In this document: in pieces, positions 1-5,645 of the stretch
Layout of the letters: every line of letters begins with the position of its first letter
Position numbering within the stretch: position 1 is the first letter of the stretch
DNA from: an uncultured Prevotella sp.
GTDB taxonomy: Bacteria > Bacteroidota > Bacteroidia > Bacteroidales > Bacteroidaceae
Direction: 5' to 3'
DNA: 7,568 nucleotides
Assembly: GCA_938018155.1 (NCBI GenBank)
Contig: CALIIG010000168.1
Span: 1 to 7,568 of the forward strand
The notes under the pieces: generated by a model
What the model saw: the letters and a program-made list of their open reading frames with translations, nothing else
Databases searched by the model: none
Told to the model about the DNA's origin: nothing
Translations under genes and position numbers: made by a program

Positions 1-10
1 TATAGATGGG

Positions 11-42
11 CAAAGATAGCAAAAAGATGATTATTTTACAAG
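11..42 (-). promoter_or_regulatory. Bacteroidetes-type promoter reading left, out of the window
   Basis: On the minus strand a -7 box TATCTTTG (18 down to 11) matches the Bacteroidetes consensus TAnnTTTG. It is preceded, after a 20-bp spacer, by CTTG (42 down to 39), which fits the -33 element TTG/TTTG. Transcription would begin at about positions 3-6 and run left. The promoter starts 13 bp after the uvrC stop codon, so the unseen next gene probably has its own promoter and need not depend on read-through from uvrC. The gene itself is not visible. Confidence 0.6.
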
Positions 43-55
43 TATATAGTATGTT

Positions 56-1924
56 TTATTCTTTAACAGATGTACTACTTTCTTTCTGTTTTTGGAAGAA
101 ATTATATAAAATTCGAGCTTTTGAAGAGCCTACAATGGTAGCAATTTCTTCAAGTGTTGCTACCTTTATGTTGGCTACTGATTTAAAGTGAGTTAGCAAA
201 TCTCCTTTTGTTTTGGGGCCAACTCCTTTTATATCATCTAATATGGAGTGAAGTGCATGCTTGGAACGCTTGTTTCTGTGGAACGTAATGGCATATCGAT
301 GCACTTCATCTTGTATCTGTGTAAGAACATGGAATAGTTCGCTATCTGACTTTAGACCAATAACTTGTGGAGGAAAACCATAGAGGAGTTCGTTGGTACG
401 GTGACGATCATCCTTGGCTAATCCTGCAATAGGAATATCAATATTAAGTTCGTCTATCACTTGTTTTACAACATCCATCTGACCTTTTCCTCCATCGGTA
501 ATAATGAGGTCGGGTAGTGGTGTACCTTCTTTTATCATCCTGCTATATCGCCGTCGTACGGCCTCTTGCATGGAGGCATAGTCGTCCGGGCCTGTAACAG
601 TTTTGATATTATATTTGCGATAGTCCTTACGAGAGGGCTTCATACCTTTATATACAATGCATCCTGCAACGGCATCAGTGCCACTTATATTTGAGTTATC
701 AAAACATTCAATATGGTATGGCAATTTGGTAAGTTGGAGTTTTTGCTGCAACTCTTTCATTAAACGTGTGTGTGTTTGCTCTGGATTAAGTTTTTCGGTC
801 TGTTTAAGACGGTCAAAACGATATTGCCTGGCATTCATCTCTGAAAGCTCCAAAAGATGTTTTTTATCGCCTCGCTGAGGAACAAAGAAAACAGCATCTT
901 TCAGTTTCCATTCCATGTTGAATGGTACTATAATCTCTTTTGCTGTTGAATGGAATCGGTCTCTTATCTCGGGGATAGCCTGAGTCAATAAGTCTTGATC
1001 ACTCTCGTTGAGCTTACGCTTGTATTCGTATGTAAAGCTTTGATTGATAGTACCATTTTTAACATGGATGTAATTGATGAAAGCGTTTTTATTTTGTTGG
1101 TCATCAATGATGGTAACTACATCTATATCGGTAATCGTATGGCTTACCACTTCGCTCTTTGACACAAATTCTTGTAATAGGGTGTATCTTTTTTTAAGGT
1201 CCTCAGCTTCCTCAAATTTTAACATTTTAGCCTTTGTCATCATACGTTGGTGCAGCCATTCTGATAGTTCACGAGTGTTTCCCTTTAATACTTCCCTGGC
1301 TTGTCTGATATTCTCTAAATAATCTTCGCGAGTTTGTTGTGCAAAACAGCATCCTTCACAATTATGTATATGGTATTCGAGGCAAGGCTTATATCTGCCA
1401 GCTTGTATACCTTCCTGTGTGATACTCTGTTTGCATCTTCGTGGCTTAAAGACACGTTTAATAAGGTCCAACACGTTGTGCATGACAAAAACATGTGGGT
1501 AGGGACCATAGTATGTACCCAGCCGCTTATCAATGTGTCTTGTTTGGAAAATACGTGGAAAGGGTTCGTTAGTTATAATAATACTGGGATATGTCTTCCC
1601 ATCCTTAAGAAGAACGTTGTAACGAGGATTATATTTTTTTATAAGTGAGTTCTCAAGCAGTAGGGCATCTTCTTCTGTGTTTACAACCGTATAGCTTATA
1701 TCCCTTATCTTACTAACAAGGACCTTTGTTTTAAAGCGGTCAACCTCTTTATGAAAATAGCAGGAAACTCTTCGCTTTAGGTTTTTAGCCTTCCCTACAT
1801 ATATAATTTTTCCCTCCTGTTCACGTAATTCATCATAGAACTGATAGCTGCCCGGCTTCTCAGGCATGCTAAGTACAATATTCTTAAGATAAGCTAACCG
1901 TTTCTCGTTTTCTTCCTTGGCCAT
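56..1924 (-). CDS. uvrC: UvrABC excinuclease subunit C
   Basis: UvrC is the dual-incision nuclease of nucleotide excision repair. UvrB recruits it to damaged DNA and it cuts on both sides of the lesion. The 622-aa length is usual for the family. An N-terminal GIY-YIG nuclease domain (about 20-100) shows PEKPGSYQFY and IYVGKAKNLKRRV. It is followed by a cysteine cluster C164, C181, C189, C193 whose last three spacings match the iron-sulfur ligands of E. coli UvrC. A UVR segment that contacts UvrB lies at about 215-255. The RNase H-like 5' nuclease domain shows CFDNSNISG (D409), TDGGKGQ (D477) and the DEVHRYA/FHR histidines (about 539-550). Tandem helix-hairpin-helix motifs start at GVGPKTK (about 567-610). 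The ATG at 1924 is chosen because AAAGGAG lies 8 nt upstream and the protein is full length. The gene follows apt after a 220-bp gap. Confidence 0.97.
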   Translation of the reverse strand: MAKEENEKRLAYLKNIVLSMPEKPGSYQFYDELREQEGKIIYVGKAKNLKRRVSCYFHKEVDRFKTKVLVSKIRDISYTVVNTEEDALLLENSLIKKYNPRYNVLLKDGKTYPSIIITNEPFPRIFQTRHIDKRLGTYYGPYPHVFVMHNVLDLIKRVFKPRRCKQSITQEGIQAGRYKPCLEYHIHNCEGCCFAQQTREDYLENIRQAREVLKGNTRELSEWLHQRMMTKAKMLKFEEAEDLKKRYTLLQEFVSKSEVVSHTITDIDVVTIIDDQQNKNAFINYIHVKNGTINQSFTYEYKRKLNESDQDLLTQAIPEIRDRFHSTAKEIIVPFNMEWKLKDAVFFVPQRGDKKHLLELSEMNARQYRFDRLKQTEKLNPEQTHTRLMKELQQKLQLTKLPYHIECFDNSNISGTDAVAGCIVYKGMKPSRKDYRKYNIKTVTGPDDYASMQEAVRRRYSRMIKEGTPLPDLIITDGGKGQMDVVKQVIDELNIDIPIAGLAKDDRHRTNELLYGFPPQVIGLKSDSELFHVLTQIQDEVHRYAITFHRNKRSKHALHSILDDIKGVGPKTKGDLLTHFKSVANIKVATLEEIATIVGSSKARILYNFFQKQKESSTSVKE

Positions 1925-1932
1925 GCTGTTTT

Positions 1933-1939
1933 CTCCTTT
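1933..1939 (-). promoter_or_regulatory. Shine-Dalgarno-like ribosome binding site of uvrC
   Basis: The minus strand reads AAAGGAG, 8 nt before the uvrC ATG. This is close to the classical Shine-Dalgarno sequence and supports the chosen start. It is unusual here: Bacteroidetes genes seldom use this element, and the other starts in the window (apt, mnmG, frdC, frdA) show only A/T-rich leaders. Confidence 0.6.
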
Positions 1940-1963
1940 ATATATTGGAAGTTATAGTCCTAA

Positions 1964-1979
1964 TGTTTCATGTGAAACG
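1964..1979. promoter_or_regulatory. parS: Degenerate parS-like (ParB-binding) site
   Basis: The sequence TGTTTCATGTGAAACG matches the widely conserved chromosomal parS consensus TGTTNCACGTGAAACA at all but two positions (the eighth base and the last). The two arms GTTTCA and TGAAAC form a perfect dyad around TG. It lies 40 bp upstream of the uvrC start and about 770 bp from the exact consensus site at 2734. A site with two mismatches may be weak or non-functional. The nearby exact copy raises its likelihood. Confidence 0.5.
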
Positions 1980-2014
1980 TAGCCGTCCTGTGACGTGTCA
2001 ATAATATTTAATGC

Positions 2015-2092
2015 TATAATATTATGAGGATAAGACCCGTTATATACTATTTATAAATAGAATGCAATTCCCATAAGTATCATAATATTATA
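2015..2092. repeat. Concentric dyad-symmetric element in the apt-uvrC gap
   Basis: The 220-bp gap between apt and uvrC contains no gene that I can support. It holds an inverted repeat with perfect 13-bp arms, TATAATATTATGA (2015-2027) and its reverse complement (2080-2092). In its middle is a perfect 14-bp palindrome, CTATTTATAAATAG (2047-2060). Both share the same centre, between 2053 and 2054. The DNA between arms and palindrome pairs only partly. In RNA this could form a long hairpin with an internal loop. The function is unknown, and the element is very A/T rich, which raises the chance of coincidence. Confidence 0.45.
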
Positions 2093-2144
2093 ACAGGCGA
2101 TATGTAAGATGCTGGCAAATAAGCCGGACAGTTTCTTGTTCTCT

Positions 2145-2675
2145 CTAAAATTGTAGAAGACTTGTAATTTCAATATCCTTGTCAAACGAGTTGCGCGCAT
2201 CTGGAAATTCAGAGTGTAACTCTATAATAAAGTTTGCGTACACCTTCTTAGGATGGAATTTCTTTACTAAATCACAGGCGGCTTTCATCGTTCCTCCTGT
2301 TGCAAGCAAGTCGTCATGTAATAGCACGATGTCGTTTTCGTTGATGGCATCTTTATGAATCTCGATGGTATCAATACCATATTCCTTGGCATAATTTTCC
2401 TGTATTGTCTCACAAGGGAGCTTTCCGGGCTTACGACAAAGAACAATTCCCGCCCCCAGTCTTATGGCAGCTGCAGAACTCATCACAAATCCACGACTCT
2501 CGATACCTACTATTTTGGTTATCCCTTTGTTTTTGTAGAGATCGAATAATTCGTTACTTATAATATTAACACATTCTGCGCTCTTAAAGAGAGTGGTTAC
2601 ATCTCTGAAGTTTACGCCTTTAATAGGCCAGTCAGGAATACATCTTAAGTTGTTTAAAAGGGTTTGGTTGTTCAT
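2145..2675 (-). CDS. apt: Adenine phosphoribosyltransferase
   Basis: This cytoplasmic purine-salvage enzyme transfers the phosphoribosyl group of PRPP to adenine, giving AMP and pyrophosphate. The 176-aa length is typical of bacterial APRT. The N-terminal RCIPDWPIKGVNFRD (11-25) is the family hallmark, followed by IESRGF (58-63), the flexible-loop region RKPGKLP (81-87) and the PRPP-binding loop VLLHDDLLATGGTMKA (117-132) with its acidic pair and TGG turn. The ATG at 2675 places these motifs at their usual distance from the N terminus. No Shine-Dalgarno sequence is evident. The gene lies 172 bp downstream of mnmG on the same strand. I found no convincing TAnnTTTG promoter in that gap, so co-transcription with mnmG is possible. 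The gap also carries the parS site. Confidence 0.97.
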   Translation of the reverse strand: MNNQTLLNNLRCIPDWPIKGVNFRDVTTLFKSAECVNIISNELFDLYKNKGITKIVGIESRGFVMSSAAAIRLGAGIVLCRKPGKLPCETIQENYAKEYGIDTIEIHKDAINENDIVLLHDDLLATGGTMKAACDLVKKFHPKKVYANFIIELHSEFPDARNSFDKDIEITSLLQF

Positions 2676-2733
2676 TTTCCGTTTTGTATTTTATTTTAGT
2701 TTCCTATTATATAAAGGTGTTCTTACTACGTTT

Positions 2734-2749
2734 TGTTTCACGTGGAACA
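2734..2749. promoter_or_regulatory. parS: parS centromere site (ParB/Spo0J binding)
   Basis: On the minus strand this reads TGTTCCACGTGAAACA, an exact match to the conserved bacterial chromosomal parS consensus TGTTNCACGTGAAACA. It lies in the mnmG-apt intergenic region, about 60 bp upstream of the apt start. ParB binds parS, spreads along DNA and loads SMC, and with ParA it segregates the origin region. parS sites are normally clustered around the replication origin, so this locus is predicted to be origin-proximal. Binding is inferred from sequence only. Confidence 0.85.
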
Positions 2750-2843
2750 GCGAGGCGTCATGGTGATGGATATAAAAAGCTATTATCATTTAAGTATAAT
2801 CTTATTCTCTTAAATATGCGATGATGAATAAACACGAGCAATA

Positions 2844-2866
2844 AATATTACCTCCCAAGTAATATT
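2844..2866 (-). other. Perfect 8-bp hairpin spanning the mnmG stop codon
   Basis: The arms AATATTAC (2844-2851) and GTAATATT (2859-2866) are exact inverse complements around a 7-nt loop. The structure contains the mnmG stop codon. The stem is A/T rich and no U-tract follows on the minus strand, so it is not a convincing intrinsic terminator. It could protect the mRNA 3' end or be incidental. Confidence 0.35.
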
Positions 2867-4719
2867 AATAATACGTTGATATCGCTTGGCGATACTCCTG
2901 GTATCCTGCTTGCCTCAGCTAATGTCTCTGGATCTATTTGTTTTAGCTTTTGCCGTCCTTCTGTACTAATCTCATGGAGTTCGCCGTAATTAAATCGACC
3001 TTTTATTTTAATTTCTTCTAGCCGGTGCATTTTTTCTGCAACCAACTTTTCTCTTTGGATATAACCTTTATATTTTATTCTTATTTCAGCACCTTCAATA
3101 ATCTCTTCTTTTCTGTTTTTACTATATTCAATTATTCCCTTTAAACCGGGAAGTACTTGGGCTAATGCTTTTATACTTATTTGAGGACGCCCGATAAGGT
3201 CACTAATTTTGCAACTCATCTTTAAAGAAGTTGTCTTTAAGTGCTCAAGAAAAGAATTGATTTCGCTTGGTTTAACGGTAGTTTGATCACAATATTCGAT
3301 GATACGTTGTATCGATTCTCTTTTCTGTTTCCACCAATCATAACGATTTATCCGTGCTATTCCTATATTATATGCCTTTTCTGTTAGTCGTGCATCGGCA
3401 TCATCCTGCCTTAAAAGAATTCGATATTCTGCTCTTGAAGTAAACATCCTGTAAGGTTCGTCCACCCCTTTGGTTGTAAGATCGTCAATCAATACACCAA
3501 TATAACTTTCATCTCTTTTCATTATGAAGGGCGTACTTCCCGAACAAAAGAGAGCGGCGTTAATGCCTGCAACAATACCTTGTCCACCAGCCTCTTCATA
3601 TCCTGTTGTGCCATTAACTTGCCCCGCAAAGAATAAACCTGATATTATTTTCGACTCTAAGCTGTGTTTTAATTGTGTAGGATCGAAATAATCGTATTCT
3701 ATTGCATATCCTGGACGATAAATTTTTGCGTCGCGTAATGCCGGTATTTTATGAAGAGCCCGTAGTTGTGTCTCTAAAGGCATAGAAGAAGAAAACCCAT
3801 TTAAATACATTTCATTGGTATCTTCGCCTTCTGGTTCAATAAAAAGAGGATGCTTGTCTTTATCAGGAAACGTTACCAACTTTGTTTCAATACTGGGACA
3901 ATATCTTGGTCCAGTACTTTGAATCTGTCCATTATATAAAGGGGAGTTCGCTATATCCTTACGTAAAATATCATGCACCTTTTCATTGGTGTAACACGTC
4001 CAGCATGGTAGCTGTTTTAGAGTATGTTGCACCCCAAGGTAACTAAATTGATGGAAGTCGCTTTCTCCAGGTTGAATTTCTGTATCTTCGAAGTGGATAC
4101 TTCGTTTGTCGAGGCGTACGGGAGTCCCCGTTTTCATTCTTGACGAACGAATCCCCCAACGTGTAATTGATTCAGTAAAATGATAAACAGCAGGTTCTGC
4201 GCATCTTCCACCAGCAACTTTATGATGTCCAATGTGCATCAATCCGTTAAGAAAGGTTCCTGTAGTAACAATGATAGCTTTAGCTTTAAATTCTGCCCCC
4301 CATATGGTTTTTACACCGACAGCCTCTCCGTTTTCGACAATTAGTTCGTCTACTTGGTCTTGCCAAATGTTCAAATTGTCAATTTTATCGAGTGTTCGTC
4401 TCCATTCCCAGATAAACTTTTCTCTATCACATTGAGCTCTTGGAGACCAAACGGCAGGTCCTTTGCCTTTATTTAGCATACGAAATTGTATGGCAGTAGA
4501 ATCGGTTATGAGTCCCATCTGTCCTCCTAATGCATCAATTTCTCTTACAATCTGTCCTTTGGCAATTCCCCCCACAGCAGGGTTACAACTCATTTGTCCA
4601 ATCTTGTTCATGTCCATTGTAATAAGACATGTCGAGGCTCCCATATTAGCGGATGCCGCTGCGGCTTCACAGCCTGCGTGTCCTGCTCCAATAACGATAA
4701 CATCGTAATTAAAAAACAT
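2848..4719 (-). CDS. mnmG: tRNA uridine-5-carboxymethylaminomethyl(34) modification enzyme MnmG (GidA)
   Basis: MnmG is an FAD enzyme that works with the GTPase MnmE. The complex uses methylenetetrahydrofolate to install the carboxymethylaminomethyl (or aminomethyl) group on wobble U34 of several tRNAs. From the chosen start it is 623 aa, the usual family length. It shows the Rossmann motif GAGHAG (11-16), MSCNPAVGG with the conserved C45, a second conserved cysteine in LPCWTCYTNE (C239), the family signature GPRYCPSIE (270-278) and the FAD motif GQVNGTTGYEEA (366-377). The helical tRNA/MnmE-binding C terminus ends near PGVSPSDI. The frame remains open to ATG 4731 and TTG 4740. I prefer ATG 4719 because homologues start just before NYDVIVIG and because a promoter -7 box covers the TTG. 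ATG 4731 remains possible. It is the first gene of the leftward group and is divergent from frdC. Confidence 0.96.
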   Translation of the reverse strand: MFFNYDVIVIGAGHAGCEAAAASANMGASTCLITMDMNKIGQMSCNPAVGGIAKGQIVREIDALGGQMGLITDSTAIQFRMLNKGKGPAVWSPRAQCDREKFIWEWRRTLDKIDNLNIWQDQVDELIVENGEAVGVKTIWGAEFKAKAIIVTTGTFLNGLMHIGHHKVAGGRCAEPAVYHFTESITRWGIRSSRMKTGTPVRLDKRSIHFEDTEIQPGESDFHQFSYLGVQHTLKQLPCWTCYTNEKVHDILRKDIANSPLYNGQIQSTGPRYCPSIETKLVTFPDKDKHPLFIEPEGEDTNEMYLNGFSSSMPLETQLRALHKIPALRDAKIYRPGYAIEYDYFDPTQLKHSLESKIISGLFFAGQVNGTTGYEEAGGQGIVAGINAALFCSGSTPFIMKRDESYIGVLIDDLTTKGVDEPYRMFTSRAEYRILLRQDDADARLTEKAYNIGIARINRYDWWKQKRESIQRIIEYCDQTTVKPSEINSFLEHLKTTSLKMSCKISDLIGRPQISIKALAQVLPGLKGIIEYSKNRKEEIIEGAEIRIKYKGYIQREKLVAEKMHRLEEIKIKGRFNYGELHEISTEGRQKLKQIDPETLAEASRIPGVSPSDINVLLILLGR

Positions 4720-4737
4720 TGCCTTTTTCATTTGACG

Positions 4738-4745
4738 CAAAAGTA
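4738..4745 (-). promoter_or_regulatory. Bacteroidetes -7 promoter box for mnmG
   Basis: The minus strand reads TACTTTTG (4745 down to 4738), a full match to TAnnTTTG and identical to the box of the divergent frdC promoter. No good -33 TTTG is seen 19-21 bp upstream. A start site about 7 bp downstream would fall near 4731, giving a leader of roughly 12 nt for ATG 4719 or a leaderless message for ATG 4731. Confidence 0.5.
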
Positions 4746-4776
4746 ATCAATTATATTGAATTTTTATTCTTATTCG

Positions 4777-4807
4777 TTTGATTTATCACTAAAATATAGT
4801 ACTTTTG
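4777..4807 (+). promoter_or_regulatory. Bacteroidetes-type promoter of the frdC-frdA operon
   Basis: A -33 TTTG (4777-4780) is followed by a 19-bp spacer and a -7 box TACTTTTG (4800-4807). Both boxes and the spacing match the Bacteroidetes primary sigma-factor consensus exactly. The expected transcription start is at about 4812-4815, giving a 5' leader of some 120 nt before the frdC ATG. It is back-to-back with the mnmG promoter. Confidence 0.75.
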
Positions 4808-4820
4808 TAACCGCTTTTAT

Positions 4821-4854
4821 GGTTTGGATACCTATATATTATGGTATACAAGCC
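4821..4854 (+). other. Predicted 5'-leader hairpin of the frdCA mRNA
   Basis: GGTTTGGATACC (4821-4832) pairs with GGTATACAAGCC (4843-4854). This gives a 12-bp stem with one G-U wobble and one G/A mismatch, closed by a 10-nt A/U loop. It begins less than 10 nt from the predicted transcription start. Near-5'-end hairpins often stabilise mRNA. As DNA it could instead be an operator with imperfect dyad symmetry. No known riboswitch consensus is recognised. Confidence 0.45.
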
Positions 4855-4933
4855 TAAAGAGGAGCATTAAACGTGTCTTATCAGATTGTTTTGTTTCAAG
4901 TTTAATATCTAAATAATTTAAAATCAATCATTT

Positions 4934-5611
4934 ATGTGGTTAGTTAATTCTCCAATTGGTAGGAAAGTGGTGATGTCTGTAACAGGTCTTTGCCTCATAC
5001 TTTTTCTTACCTTTCATTGCTGCATGAATGTTGCAGCGTTCTTTTCGAAGGATGCTTACAACATGGTGTGTGGTTTTCTCGGATCACACTGGTATGCGGT
5101 GGCTGGCACAGCGGCTTTGGCTTTCCTTGCAGTTTGTCACATTGTTTATGCGTTTATCCTGACAGCGCAGAACCGTAAGGCGCGTGGTCCACAGCGTTAT
5201 GAGGTAACAAGTAGGCGTCCTGAGGTGAGTTGGGCTTCTCAGAACATGTTAGTTTTGGGACTCATTATTCTTATCGGTTTGGTGCTCCACCTTTATAATT
5301 TCTGGGGGCACATGATGTTCGCGGACCTTGCAGGTCTTAAGTTTGCTTATGGACCAGAAGATGGTTTCGCTTGGATTGAAGACACTTTTAAAAATCCAGT
5401 TTATTCTATTTTGTACCTTATCTGGATTTGTGCCCTTTGGTTCCACCTTACTCACGGCTTTTGGAGTGCTATGCACACACTTGGTATGAGTGGTAAAATC
5501 TGGATGAAGAGATGGCAATGCTGTGGTATGGTTTATGTAACGATGCTGATGGGTGTATTCGCTTTCCTCATTTTGAGCTTCTGGCTTGGATTTGCACCAA
5601 GCATGCGCTAA
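4934..5611 (+). CDS. frdC: Succinate dehydrogenase/fumarate reductase cytochrome b subunit (B-type, FrdC/SdhC)
   Basis: This inner-membrane anchor of the succinate:quinone oxidoreductase carries haem b and the quinone site, passing electrons between menaquinol and the FrdB/FrdA arm. The 225-aa protein has five hydrophobic segments at about 14-36, 54-78, 103-125, 154-178 and 197-221. This is the layout of B-type enzymes (Wolinella FrdC, Bacillus SdhC), which have one fused anchor and two haems. H28, H69, H119 and H171 (or H174) lie one per helix in TM1 to TM4 and are the expected axial ligands. HLTHGFWSAMHT in TM4 is typical of the family. The loop between TM3 and TM4 (about 126-152) is rather long. 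The ATG at 4934 starts at the family-typical WLVNSPIGRKVVMS and has no Shine-Dalgarno sequence. It is the first gene of the operon, with frdA 34 bp downstream. I cannot tell from sequence which reaction direction dominates. Confidence 0.95.
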   Translation: MWLVNSPIGRKVVMSVTGLCLILFLTFHCCMNVAAFFSKDAYNMVCGFLGSHWYAVAGTAALAFLAVCHIVYAFILTAQNRKARGPQRYEVTSRRPEVSWASQNMLVLGLIILIGLVLHLYNFWGHMMFADLAGLKFAYGPEDGFAWIEDTFKNPVYSILYLIWICALWFHLTHGFWSAMHTLGMSGKIWMKRWQCCGMVYVTMLMGVFAFLILSFWLGFAPSMR

Positions 5612-5645
5612 TTTATAAATTCCAATCCTTCAATCATTATTTAAT

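Noticed and set aside
1999..2006. Minus-strand TATTATTG as a possible uvrC -7 promoter box
   Set aside because: It matches only seven of eight positions of the best version of TAnnTTTG and has no -33 partner at the right distance in A/T-rich DNA.
2112..2127. Short stem CTGGC/GCCGG after apt, considered as the apt terminator
   Set aside because: There are only five pairs. On the transcribed (minus-strand) RNA one pair becomes a C/A mismatch, and no U-tract follows.
2691..2789. A 32-codon leftward open frame in the mnmG-apt gap
   Set aside because: It overlaps the parS site, has no ribosome-binding or promoter signal and no recognisable protein character.
2852..2859. GGGAGG at the end of mnmG as a ribosome-binding site for a small downstream gene
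   Set aside because: The bases encode the last two mnmG codons, and no start codon with a plausible frame follows at a suitable distance.
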